The notes under the pieces: generated by a model
Databases searched by the model: none
The model's input: the letters and a program-made list of their open reading frames with translations, nothing else
Told to the model about the DNA's origin: nothing
Position numbers and translations under genes: made by a program
Shown: in pieces, positions 25,050-33,114 of the stretch
Layout: the number at the start of each line of letters is the position of its first letter
Position numbering within the stretch: the stretch's first letter is position 1
Assembly (NCBI RefSeq): GCF_038967635.1
Contig: NZ_CP152413.1
Span: 8,932,001 to 8,996,000, forward strand
Source: Bradyrhizobium sp. B124
Lineage (GTDB): Bacteria > Pseudomonadota > Alphaproteobacteria > Rhizobiales > Xanthobacteraceae
Reading direction: 5' to 3'
Length of the DNA stretch: 64,000 bases

Positions 25050-25410
25050 ACCCAATCTCGCCGGCCTCGCCTGGTTCGGCCTGCTGTGGAGCGTGTGCTG
25101 CATCGGCTTCCTGCAGCTGACCGGGATGTATCCGCTGCGCGGACGCGCCGTTCTGCCGGTGACGATGACGACCGCATTATGGGCGATGTTGCTCGCCGGC
25201 ACGCTGGCATTCGCCCTGGTCGAGCTGCGCTGGACCACCGTCGTTGTGGTGGGCGGTGTGCTGTTCCTGTTCCTGCCCGGGCTGTTTCAGGCCCTGCCGG
25301 AATGGTGGCGTGACGGACGCGCGGGATTGCGGCTGTCCTGTTGCGCCATGATTGCGGCGCTGGCGCTGCTGGTCGGCGTGGCCGCACCATCGTTCCACAT
25401 GTGGACCTAG
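25036..25410 (+). CDS. Small four-helix membrane protein (124 aa)
   Basis: Almost entirely hydrophobic, with four predicted membrane helices (about residues 8-30, 40-62, 66-86, 100-120). It has no enzyme motif and I do not recognise a family. It overlaps the hydroxylase gene by 14 bp, so translation is coupled, which suggests an accessory subunit or a partner that anchors or feeds electrons to the hydroxylase. There are no heme-type histidine pairs. Confidence 0.7.
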   Translation: MPQLEPNLAGLAWFGLLWSVCCIGFLQLTGMYPLRGRAVLPVTMTTALWAMLLAGTLAFALVELRWTTVVVVGGVLFLFLPGLFQALPEWWRDGRAGLRLSCCAMIAALALLVGVAAPSFHMWT

Positions 25411-25422
25411 AGGGAGGTCTCG

Positions 25423-25620
25423 ATGCCAAGCCACATCAAGCTCATGCTGTCGCTGGCGTGCCTCGCCACGGCGGCCTGTGGATACTTCTTCATGGTCTAT
25501 CTCGGACAGCAGGGACCGAGCTACGCGGTCGCCTTCCTTGGCGTATTCGCCACGGTCGCGATGTGGATCTTCCCCGAGGTCGTCAAGAAGGACATCACGA
25601 TGCGTCCGCCAAGATCCTGA
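25423..25620 (+). CDS. Small two-helix membrane protein (65 aa)
   Basis: A 65-residue protein with two hydrophobic helices (about 5-27 and 33-50) and a short basic tail (VVKKDITMRPPRS). It begins 12 bp after the previous stop with a strong GGGAGG site at about 25411. No known family is recognised. Position makes it a probable part of the hydroxylase membrane assembly. Confidence 0.65.
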   Translation: MPSHIKLMLSLACLATAACGYFFMVYLGQQGPSYAVAFLGVFATVAMWIFPEVVKKDITMRPPRS

Positions 25621-25660
25621 CAGGACTCCTGATATGATGCTGCAGCACAGGGAGACTCCG

Positions 25661-25969
25661 ATGGCGAGCTATGCCGGGGACCGCACCATCGACGGCATTT
25701 CCGTGCTGGTCGACGGCGAGCCGCTGTCACCGCATTACGACCAGCTTCGGCTCACCGAACACGGATTTGAATGGAGCTATGAGGGGCCCGAGCCGGCACA
25801 GCTGGCCTTCGCGCTGCTCTATGATCATCTGCACGACGCGACCGCGGCGAAGGCGCTGCACGAGAGCTTCATGCGGCGCATCGTCGCCAATTTCGGCAAT
25901 GAATGGGAGCTCTCCTCGGCCGATCTCGATGAGGCGGTCGCGGCGCTGCGGTCCGGACAAACGGCCTGA
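25661..25969 (+). CDS. DUF6166 domain protein (102 aa)
   Basis: A small soluble protein that fits the DUF6166 pattern: an N-terminal VDGEPLSPHYD segment, FEWSYEGPEPAQLAFALLYD in the middle and a C-terminal WELSSADLDEAV. The family function is unknown; it occurs as a stand-alone domain in many bacteria. The start at ATG 25661 follows CAGGGAG; an upstream ATG pair at 25634 lacks a site. It lies in the hydroxylase operon, 40 bp after the two-helix membrane protein. Confidence 0.72.
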   Translation: MASYAGDRTIDGISVLVDGEPLSPHYDQLRLTEHGFEWSYEGPEPAQLAFALLYDHLHDATAAKALHESFMRRIVANFGNEWELSSADLDEAVAALRSGQTA

Positions 25970-26004
25970 CCCGACGCTGATGTCCCGGCGAGAGAATTTT
26001 TGAG

Positions 26005-27114
26005 ATGACCCTGACCTGTCGCGCGGCGGTGCTGCATCAGAGCGGAGCGCCGCTCTCCATCGAACGCATTTCGCTTGCAGCACCCACGCCGACCGACGTC
26101 GTGGTGAAGGTACGTGCCGCGGGGCTCTGCCACACCGATCTGGAGGTGATCGACGGGTCGCTGCGCTACCCCTTGCCGATGATCCTCGGGCACGAGGCGG
26201 CCGGCGTGGTCGAGGAGGTCGGCAGCGCGGTGCACGACGTGCGCGCCGGCGACCATGTGATCCTGTCCTGGAATCCGCATTGCGGACACTGCTTTCACTG
26301 CGATCGCGCGCAGCCGATCCTGTGCGAGAGCTATCTCACCAGGGGTGCGGAAGGCGTGCATTTCGACGGCGCGTCGAAGGCGCAGCTCGCGGGCGGCGGC
26401 AGCCTGTCGCATCTGATGTTCCTCGGCGCGTTCTCGGAATACCTCGTGCTGCCGGCGCAGCAGGCGATCGTCGTGCCCAAGGACATCCCGTTCGATCGTG
26501 CCTGCCTGATCGGCTGCGGCGTCATGACCGGCGTTGGCGCCGCGCTGAATGTCGCCGCCATCGGCTATGGCGATACCGTGATGGTCACCGGCTGCGGCGC
26601 GGTCGGGCTGGCGGCGGTGCAGGGCGCCCGGCTCGCCGGCGCCGGTGCGATCATCGCGGTCGACCTCGACGATGCAAAGCTTGCGCTGGCGCGGCAACTC
26701 GGCGCGACGCACGCGGTCAACGCGGCGCGCGAGGACCCGGTCCGGTTCGCAAAGGAGGCGACGCGTGGGCGCGGCGCCGACGTCATCCTCGAGGCGGCGG
26801 GCCATCCACTGGCGTTTCGGCAGACCGCGGAAGCAGTCCGGCCGGGCGGCGAGGTGATCTGGCTCGGCAAGATCGACGTTACGCAAGACGTGAGTTTTCG
26901 CTGGGGCGCGCTGATGGGCGAGAAGCGATTTCGCCGCTCGAGCTACGGCGGCGCGCGGCCACAGCGCGACTTCCCGTTGCTAGCGCAGGCCTACCTCGAC
27001 GGCCGGCTCAAGCTTGACGAACTGATCACCGGCCACTGCAGCCTCGACGGCATCAATGATGGCTTCGAGGCGTTGCGGCGCGGCCGCTCGATCCGCACGG
27101 TCGTCGAGCTCTAG
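26005..27114 (+). CDS. Zinc-dependent alcohol dehydrogenase
   Basis: A 369-residue medium-chain dehydrogenase with full zinc sites. Catalytic zinc ligands are Cys in GLCHTDLE, His in GHEAAGV and a later Cys in IGCGVMTG. The structural zinc site is the four-cysteine lobe HCGHCFHC with CESYL following. The NAD(H)-binding motif is GCGAVGLAAVQGARLAG, with an Asp at the end of the second strand (AVDLDD) that favours NAD. It resembles class III/benzyl-alcohol-type dehydrogenases and could oxidise the alcohol made by the hydroxylase upstream. The stop is followed directly by a dispersed repeat. Confidence 0.88.
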   Translation: MTLTCRAAVLHQSGAPLSIERISLAAPTPTDVVVKVRAAGLCHTDLEVIDGSLRYPLPMILGHEAAGVVEEVGSAVHDVRAGDHVILSWNPHCGHCFHCDRAQPILCESYLTRGAEGVHFDGASKAQLAGGGSLSHLMFLGAFSEYLVLPAQQAIVVPKDIPFDRACLIGCGVMTGVGAALNVAAIGYGDTVMVTGCGAVGLAAVQGARLAGAGAIIAVDLDDAKLALARQLGATHAVNAAREDPVRFAKEATRGRGADVILEAAGHPLAFRQTAEAVRPGGEVIWLGKIDVTQDVSFRWGALMGEKRFRRSSYGGARPQRDFPLLAQAYLDGRLKLDELITGHCSLDGINDGFEALRRGRSIRTVVEL

Positions 27115-27240
27115 AGCATGATCCGGAAAAGTGGAGCCCGGTTTTCCCTCGCGACAAACGCGAAGCGTTTGCGCGGAGATCATGCTCAAACAAAGAGACG
27201 AGATCATGATGCGATTTCATCCAATCGCATCATGATCTCA
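27115..27240. repeat. Dispersed repeat family 4, copy A with 16-bp hairpin
   Basis: GAGCATGATCCGGAAAAGTG, CGGTTTTCCCTCGCG and GATCATGCTCAAAC are followed by a perfect 16-bp stem (27201-27216 with 27223-27238). A shorter copy without the stem is at 54857-54910. It sits between convergent genes and may serve as terminator for both. Confidence 0.7.
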
Positions 27241-27245
27241 AGCTC

Positions 27246-28004
27246 TCACAGCGTCGAACGTGCAAAGCTTTCGATGTAGTCGATCAGGCTGTCGGACGCG
27301 GCGCCCGCGGCATCGACGCGGCGCTCCGCGACGGCTTCGGCGACGTCGGCATGCAGCCGCGCCGCGAGCGGCAGGTCGGCCGCTTCCTTGTAATGCTGGT
27401 ACCAGAATCGGCGCGACAGGCCGTGCATCAGGCCCATGGCGCGGGAAGCGAACTCGTTGCGCGACGCCGCCGAGATCAGGGTGTTGAACTGGTGATCAAG
27501 CCGCATGAACAGCAGATCGTCGGATTTTTCCGACGCGCGGCGCATGCCGGCGGCGATCTCGGAGAATTGCTTGCGTTGCTCGGTGGTGGCGCGCTCGGCG
27601 GCGCCGCGCGCCATCAGCCGTTCCAGCTCGCGCCGCACCTCGAGCAGGCGGAGCTGGGCGCGCAGGTCGATCTCGGATACCAGCACGCCGCGGCGGGCCA
27701 GGATGTTGACGAGGCCGTCGCGCGACAGCCGCTGCAACGCCTCGCGGATCGGGGTCCGGCCGATGTCGAGCCGCTTGGCGAGCACGAGCTCGGAGAGCGC
27801 GGTGCCGGGCGGCAGTTGCAGCGTCACGATCAACTCTTCCAGCTCGGCATAGGCACGGTCGGTGAGGGTGACGTCGGCTTGCGGGAGACGGGCCTGCGCG
27901 GCAGCGCGCGGCTTGCCGGCGGCGGCGGACGATGGCCGCGCCGGCCGGCGGTTTCCTGCTGCGCGGGCGCGCACCGTGCTGGATCGCTTGTTCGAATCGG
28001 CCAT
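27246..28004 (-). CDS. GntR/FCD family regulator 2
   Basis: A 252-residue GntR-type regulator with a long basic, Ala-rich N-terminal tail (first ~45 residues), a winged helix-turn-helix (about 50-115: LAKRLDIGRTPIREALQRL, then RRGVLVSEIDL) and a helical FCD domain containing the DHQFNTLI and HADVAEAV segments. The upstream gap carries a perfect CTGCTGTACAGCAG palindrome. It is followed on the same strand by the MFS gene region upstream, so the pair may form a substrate-responsive uptake module, possibly with the alcohol dehydrogenase operon on the other strand. Confidence 0.82.
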   Translation of the reverse strand: MADSNKRSSTVRARAAGNRRPARPSSAAAGKPRAAAQARLPQADVTLTDRAYAELEELIVTLQLPPGTALSELVLAKRLDIGRTPIREALQRLSRDGLVNILARRGVLVSEIDLRAQLRLLEVRRELERLMARGAAERATTEQRKQFSEIAAGMRRASEKSDDLLFMRLDHQFNTLISAASRNEFASRAMGLMHGLSRRFWYQHYKEAADLPLAARLHADVAEAVAERRVDAAGAASDSLIDYIESFARSTL

Positions 28005-28018
28005 CGGGATCTTGCGTG

Positions 28019-28032
28019 CTGCTGTACAGCAG
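28019..28032. promoter_or_regulatory. Perfect palindrome upstream of GntR regulator 2
   Basis: CTGCTGTACAGCAG, a perfect 14-bp palindrome, lies 15 bp before the gntR start at 28004, overlapping the ribosome-binding region. It is a likely autoregulatory operator. Confidence 0.55.
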
Positions 28033-28120
28033 ATATCTCACACGCCCCGCCGGCAGTGACAAGGCCGCTCGACGGGCGCTACACCGAATCCGGCCGCGTG
28101 CAGCGAACAGCGGCGCATCA

Positions 28121-29533
28121 TCAGTGCGAAATGCTCTCCAGCGTGCGGCCGCGGGTTTCCTCGCCGAGCAACAGCACCGCCAGCGCCGCCACCACGAACG
28201 CGCCGGCGCCCAGCGCGAACACGCCGCTCTGTCCCGCCGCGGGCAGGATCACGCCGATCACATAGGGGCCGATCAGCGAGCCGATTCGGCCGATCGCGGA
28301 GGCAAAACCGGTTCCGGTGGCACGGACATGGGTCGGGTACAGTTCGGGCGTATAGGCGTAGAGCGCCGACCACATGCCGAACAGGAAGAACTGCATGCAG
28401 AGGCCGGCAATGATGAGCTGGGTCTGGTCCGCCGCCGAGCCGTAGAAGTGGCAGGCGATCGCGCCGCAGAGCAGGTTCATCACCAGCGTCGCCTTTCGGC
28501 CCCAGGATTCGACGAGCCACGCCGAGACCAGGAAGCCGGGAATGCCCGCGAGCGAGATCAGGATGGTGTAGAACACCGATTTGGTGATCGGGAATCCCTT
28601 GGCCTGCAGCAGCGCGCCGAGCCAGGTGGTCAGACCGTAGAAGCCGAGCAGGGCGAAGAACCACAAGGTCCACAACATTGTGGTCCGCTTGGCGTAGATG
28701 CCTGAAAACAGCGTCCGCAGGCCGGTCACTTCAGACGCGGGAGCGGCGGCCTGGCGCACGACCGGCGGCAGCTCCTTGCTGCCGAGACGATCGCGGACCC
28801 TGCTTTCGATGTCGCGCACGGTCGCTTCGGCCCGCTCGGAATAGCCGTGGGAAGCGAGCCAGCGCGGCGATTCCGGAACGTAGCGTCGCACCACGAGCAC
28901 GAAGGCGGCCGGGATCGCCTGCAGGATGAAGACCCAGCGCCAGTCGGCGGCCTGCAGCACGAAGTAGGTCAACAGGCCCGACGCAATGAAGCCGAGCGGC
29001 CAAAACCCTTCGAGGAACGCGATGTAGCGGCCGCGGTTGCGGGCCGGCATGATCTCCGAAACCATCGACTGCGCGACTGGAAACTCCATGCCCATGCCGA
29101 AGCCGAGCAGCAGGCGGGAAGCACCGAGCGCGGTCGCCGTCGTCGAGAGACCGCAACACAGGCTGCCCAAGCCCCAGAAGATCATGCTGACCTGGAAGAC
29201 GCGGGCACGGCCGAAGCGGTCGGCCAGTAGGCCGGCGGACGCGGCGCCGACGAACATGCCGAGGAAGCTCATGCTGGACAGCAGCCCGGTTTCCGCCGTC
29301 GACAGGCCGAAGGTCTGGCGGATCGAGCCAAGCACGAAGGTCAGCGCGGCCAGGTCCATGCTGTCGAAGAACCATGCGGTTGCGATGATCCCGAAGATCC
29401 ATCGCTGATAGGAGGTCAGCGGCAGCCGTTCGAGGCGCGCCGCGATGTCGGCGACTTGCTGCGCTTGCGCGGTGCGCGCGACGGCGGCCGGAGCCCGGCT
29501 TGCGGCCGATGCGGTGGCGTCGGAAATGGTCAT
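28121..29533 (-). CDS. MFS transporter (aromatic acid/sugar carrier type)
   Basis: A 470-residue major facilitator with twelve membrane segments. GLLADRFGRARVF between helices two and three, PARNRGRYIAFLEGFWPLG and the PESPRWLASHGY segment after helix six are typical of the AAHS/sugar-porter group that imports acids and sugars by proton symport. The start at ATG 29533 has GGGGAGGAC upstream and follows a divergent-style region with the TGATATGTCA motif; the earlier in-frame start at 29593 would overlap it. It ends 117 bp before gntR 2, in the same direction. The substrate is unknown, probably a carboxylate. Confidence 0.82.
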   Translation of the reverse strand: MTISDATASAASRAPAAVARTAQAQQVADIAARLERLPLTSYQRWIFGIIATAWFFDSMDLAALTFVLGSIRQTFGLSTAETGLLSSMSFLGMFVGAASAGLLADRFGRARVFQVSMIFWGLGSLCCGLSTTATALGASRLLLGFGMGMEFPVAQSMVSEIMPARNRGRYIAFLEGFWPLGFIASGLLTYFVLQAADWRWVFILQAIPAAFVLVVRRYVPESPRWLASHGYSERAEATVRDIESRVRDRLGSKELPPVVRQAAAPASEVTGLRTLFSGIYAKRTTMLWTLWFFALLGFYGLTTWLGALLQAKGFPITKSVFYTILISLAGIPGFLVSAWLVESWGRKATLVMNLLCGAIACHFYGSAADQTQLIIAGLCMQFFLFGMWSALYAYTPELYPTHVRATGTGFASAIGRIGSLIGPYVIGVILPAAGQSGVFALGAGAFVVAALAVLLLGEETRGRTLESISH

Positions 29534-29889
29534 TGCTGTCCTCCCCAAGTGGACGTTGCCGGGCTCTTGTCGGCCCGTTTCATAAAATGTCACACGGATA
29601 GCAGTGATATGTCAATTGGTGATCACACGCGAATTGGCGGCGCTGACCGACTCGTGGCGCCGGGCATGGCCGGGGACAAATCGGCGCGGAGCGCGGGCCT
29701 GACCGGCGTTCGATAGCGCTTCGGACATCTTCCGAAGCGGCATCAAAGCCCGGTTAACGGCATGCGATAAATCGGGGCCTGTCCGATAATCCGACTTTAA
29801 TGGGGGGCCGACTAAAGGTCTCATGGTTGCAATGTGCCGGACGCCTGGGGGTATCCGGTGTTGGGTCCGGAGGAGGCGTTTTCCCCATC
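29534..29889. other. Intergenic region before hypothetical gene
   Basis: It contains the MFS promoter with TGATATGTCA at 29605-29614, and a 9-bp inverted repeat, CGCTTCGGA (29717-29725) with TCCGAAGCG (29731-29739). No gene is visible. Confidence 0.5.
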
Positions 29890-30297
29890 ATGTCAGTTCA
29901 GGTCGATTTGGATTTTGCGAGCGACGATCGCGCAAGGGCGCAGATCGGCGCGGCGGTGAGCTATCTGCTCAGGGACGCGACCGGTGCTGCGCGTGAGCAT
30001 GCGGTCGAGATGATTGTCGAGATGGTCCGCGATGTCGCAAGCCGGCCGGCCGGCCTCGAAGCAGCGTCCCTTCAGCCGCTCATGAGCGGCGTCACCTATC
30101 GGGATTTTGTGATCGATGCCTACCGGCGCGATGTCGATCGCTGGCGCGCAACCATCCGCCGGTCGAACGGCAAGAAGATCCGGATCGCGTCTCCGCCGTC
30201 GGTGCGCGACGAGGCGACGACGACAGCGGATGCGATCACCGCCGAGAAGGCCATCGAGTTCGCGAGGCGGGCGATCGATTTGGGCGAGGTGCTCTGA
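29890..30297 (+). CDS. Hypothetical protein (135 aa)
   Basis: A soluble, charged, mostly helical protein with no signal peptide, membrane helix or cysteines. The N-terminal MSVQVDLDFASDDRARAQIG and C-terminal EKAIEFARRAIDLGEVL segments look like ordinary globular helices. I do not recognise the family. The start at ATG 29890 lies after GGAGG with a long spacing; a start at 29800 is in frame but adds a glycine-rich, implausible extension. Confidence 0.6.
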   Translation: MSVQVDLDFASDDRARAQIGAAVSYLLRDATGAAREHAVEMIVEMVRDVASRPAGLEAASLQPLMSGVTYRDFVIDAYRRDVDRWRATIRRSNGKKIRIASPPSVRDEATTTADAITAEKAIEFARRAIDLGEVL

Positions 30298-30449
30298 CCA
30301 CACCGCCCGAGGGTGCTTTCGCCGCGAAAGTCCCGGCGATGCCACCGACCCTATGCTTGCGACGCGCGATGTGCTCCGATGCGACGGCTGCGTCGGTTCC
30401 GGAGCCGTCAGCGGAATCTTGATCCATCCTATCCCAGCAGAGAGAAGCC

Positions 30450-31244
30450 ATGCCTTCCGAACTCCGTTCGCCCCGTCTGGCGGTCCTGATCGACGCCGAC
30501 AATGCATCTGCCAGGATCGCCGATGGGCTGTTCGAGGAGATCGCCAAGATCGGCGAGGCCAGCGTGCGCCGCATCTATGGCGACTTCTCCAATCCGAGGT
30601 CCAAGGGCTGGGCCGACATTCTGTCCAAGCACGCCATCATCCCGCAGCAGCAATTCGCCTATACGACCGGCAAGAATGCATCCGACATCACCCTTGTGAT
30701 CGATGCGATGGACCTGCTGCACAGCGGCCGGTTCGATGGATTCTGCCTGGTGTCGTCGGATAGCGATTTCACCCGGCTTGCCGCCCGCATCCGCGAGCAC
30801 GGTATCGACGTGTTCGGGTTCGGCGAGCAGAAGACGCCGGAGAGCTTTCGGCAGGCCTGCCGCAGGTTCGTCTATACCGAGAATTTGCGCGGCGGCGCGA
30901 CGAGCAATCAGGACGCAGCGGTGCGCGCCCAGCCGTTGCAACCGCCGGACGCCGCCACGCCCATCCTCAAGAAGGTGATCGGCCAGATGGCCAGTGAGGA
31001 CGGCTGGGTGACGCTTGGCGAGGTCGGACGGCAGCTGGCCAATCTGGCGTCCGATTTCGATCAGAGGACTTACGGCTTCCGCACCCTGAGCGAACTGGTG
31101 CGCAGGACAAATGCGTTTGAGATCGAACAGCCCAAGGGCGGGACGACGCGAATCCGTATCAAGCCTTCAGCTGACGCCCCTGCGAAAGCACCTCCAAGAC
31201 GGCGAACGCCAAGACGACGAGCCGGTCAAAAACCGCCGGAATGA
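30450..31244 (+). CDS. NYN domain protein with LOTUS-like C-terminus
   Basis: A 264-residue protein. The N-terminal NYN/PIN-like ribonuclease domain (about 5-150) has the acidic cluster VLIDADNAS, the DITLVIDAMD helix and VSSDSDFTRL, the expected metal-binding aspartates. After a Gln/Pro-rich linker there is an OST-HTH/LOTUS-like part (about 170-240, PILKKVIGQMASEDGWVTLG, GFRTLSELVRR) thought to bind RNA, and a very basic tail (RRRTPRRRAG). This is the LabA/DUF88 layout. It probably acts on RNA in the cytoplasm. An AGAGAAG site precedes the start. Confidence 0.85.
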   Translation: MPSELRSPRLAVLIDADNASARIADGLFEEIAKIGEASVRRIYGDFSNPRSKGWADILSKHAIIPQQQFAYTTGKNASDITLVIDAMDLLHSGRFDGFCLVSSDSDFTRLAARIREHGIDVFGFGEQKTPESFRQACRRFVYTENLRGGATSNQDAAVRAQPLQPPDAATPILKKVIGQMASEDGWVTLGEVGRQLANLASDFDQRTYGFRTLSELVRRTNAFEIEQPKGGTTRIRIKPSADAPAKAPPRRRTPRRRAGQKPPE

Positions 31245-31298
31245 ATGGCGCGCAGCGCGCTCCTGCTCAGAACCATCTCTGAATCTGAACCAACGATG

Positions 31299-31335
31299 AA
31301 TGCTGCTTCGGACGTTATCCGGAGCAGCATTTTCG
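31299..31335 (+). terminator. Terminator after the NYN gene
   Basis: AATGCTGCT and CGGA pair with TCCG and AGCAGCATT across a short loop, then TTTTCG. It lies 55 bp past the stop codon. Confidence 0.7.
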
Positions 31336-31461
31336 TATGTGCTGGAACTAAAGCGAGTTGCCGCGGAACTGGAATTTGCCCGCAAGTTGCCGCGTTGGAA
31401 CTGGAACGTCTCGTTCCCTGCGATGTTGAAGGGGCGTCTCATAGCTCGGAGGAGGAGAATA

Positions 31462-31851
31462 ATGAACAAGCGTTTTGCCGTTTCCCTTGTCGCCGCTGCG
31501 TCACTGCTTGCGTCCGGTTCGGCGTTCGCGCAGTCCACGACGGCGGCGGGCGCCGCGAACGGTGCGCGGACCGGTGGCGAGATCGCAGGCCCGGTTGGCG
31601 AGATCGTCGGCGGCACCGTTGGTGCTGCGGTCGGTGCCGGCCTCGAGATTCCGAATGCGGTGATCACCTCGATCCCGCGCGACGAACCCTCGGTTGTGGT
31701 GCGCGAACGCGTCGTGGTCGGCGAGCCGCTGCCCGACACCGTCGTGCTGCGTCCGGTGCCGCGCTACACTGAATATCGCTACGCTGTTGTCAATGATCGC
31801 CGCGTGATCGTGGAGCCGCGCACCCGCCGGATCGTCAAGATCATCGATTGA
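31462..31851 (+). CDS. DUF1236-like exported protein (129 aa)
   Basis: It has a clear signal peptide (residues 1-23, cleavage after SAFA) with a strong GGAGGAGAA ribosome-binding site. The mature part begins with glycine-rich repeats (GEIAGPVGEIVGGTVGAA) and has a Val/Arg-rich region, then YAVVNDRRVIVEPRTRRIVK at the C-terminus, which is the DUF1236-like ending. Such small periplasmic proteins are frequent in Bradyrhizobium-type genomes and have no known function. The gene stands alone between terminators. Confidence 0.78.
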   Translation: MNKRFAVSLVAAASLLASGSAFAQSTTAAGAANGARTGGEIAGPVGEIVGGTVGAAVGAGLEIPNAVITSIPRDEPSVVVRERVVVGEPLPDTVVLRPVPRYTEYRYAVVNDRRVIVEPRTRRIVKIID

Positions 31852-31877
31852 TCGCAATTTCCGACTGCGGACATCCT

Positions 31878-31910
31878 CGCGGGCAAATCGCCCGCGGGGA
31901 TTTTCGCATG
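31878..31910 (+). terminator. Terminator after the DUF1236-like gene
   Basis: GCGGGC-AAAT-GCCCGC hairpin followed by GGGGATTTTCG, a short T-run, about 30 bp past the stop. Confidence 0.55.
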
Positions 31911-32027
31911 GCACGGGCCCGCTTTTTTCATGAGGCGCCTGGTTGGCCTGCCGGCCCGATCCCCTAGACTGATCCGCAATCGGCGGACGCAGCCAGCGTC
32001 CGCCTCAATCAAGAGCAGGGTGGAAAC

Positions 32028-33089
32028 ATGGGTCGGAAGATCGCGATCGTCGGTGCGGGTGCGGTCGGCGGCTATGCCGGGGCGCATATGGTGCAGGCGG
32101 GTGAGGACGTCACCTTCATCGATCCCTGGCCCGAGCATGTCGAGCACATGCGCAAGCACGGATTGCGCGTCACGCACGCGATGGATGTCGCCGAGTTCTC
32201 AGTGCCGGTGCGTGCGCTTGATGTCACCGACGCGCAGCAGCTGGCGAAGGAGAAGCCGGTCGACATCGCGTTCGTCTGCGTGAAGTCGTACGACACGGCC
32301 TGGGCGACCATGCTGATCCGGCAATATCTGGCGGCCGATGGCTATGTCGTGTCGCTGCAGAACTGCATGAACGAGGAGACGATCGCCGGCATCGTCGGTT
32401 GGGGCAAGACGCTCGGCTGCATCGCGAGCAGCATCACCGTCAATCTGCCCGAGCCCGGCCATATCCACCGCGGCGCCGGCAAGGGTGGCGCGGCGCATAC
32501 CGTGTTCCGCGCCGGCGAGGTGCATGGCCGCATCACCGCGCGGGCGGGGGAGGTTTGCCGCCTGGTCGGCTTCTCCGATAGCGCCAAGGTGACCGGCAAT
32601 CTCTGGGGCGAACGCTGGTCGAAGCTGGTCGCCAACGTGATGGGCAACGGGCTGTCGGCCTGCACGGGTCTAGCGGGCGGCGAGGTGCTGCAAAGCGAAC
32701 CGCTGCGCCGCTTCTCGACGCGGCTTGGAAGCGAGGCGATCCGCGTCGGCCAGGCGCAGGGCTACCAGCTGGAAGAGATCCTGCATCTGCCGCCCGAGAC
32801 GATCGCGCGCGCCGGCGAGGGCGACGAGGCCGCGACCCGCGCCTGCGACGAGCAGCGCTTCAAGGATAGTAAGCGCACCTCATCGGCGCAGCGCCCCTCG
32901 ATGGGCCAGGACATGCAGAAGGGCCGCCGCACCGAGATCGAATTCCTCAACGGCTTTGTGGTGCGCGAGGGCGAGAAGCTTGGCCTCGCATGCAATGCCA
33001 ACGCCGCGCTGACCGATATCGTCAAGCGCGTCGAGCGCGGCGAACTCGCGCCGGATCCCCGGCACATCACCGAATTGCGGATGAATTGA
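32028..33089 (+). CDS. Ketopantoate reductase-like (ApbA/PanE family) dehydrogenase
   Basis: A 353-residue protein with the Rossmann motif IAIVGAGAVGGYAGAHM at the N-terminus and an ApbA C-terminal helical domain (about 200-330). Family features NCMNEETIAGIVG and the conserved lysine region WSKLVANVMGN are present. PanE itself reduces 2-dehydropantoate with NADPH, but many members of this length act on other 2-oxo or 3-hydroxy acids, and no pantothenate gene is nearby. I therefore leave the substrate open. It is followed by the divergent M50 protease and preceded by a small gap. Confidence 0.8.
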   Translation: MGRKIAIVGAGAVGGYAGAHMVQAGEDVTFIDPWPEHVEHMRKHGLRVTHAMDVAEFSVPVRALDVTDAQQLAKEKPVDIAFVCVKSYDTAWATMLIRQYLAADGYVVSLQNCMNEETIAGIVGWGKTLGCIASSITVNLPEPGHIHRGAGKGGAAHTVFRAGEVHGRITARAGEVCRLVGFSDSAKVTGNLWGERWSKLVANVMGNGLSACTGLAGGEVLQSEPLRRFSTRLGSEAIRVGQAQGYQLEEILHLPPETIARAGEGDEAATRACDEQRFKDSKRTSSAQRPSMGQDMQKGRRTEIEFLNGFVVREGEKLGLACNANAALTDIVKRVERGELAPDPRHITELRMN

Positions 33090-33114
33090 GCAGCGTGTGT
33101 GCTGCGACGCGGCG

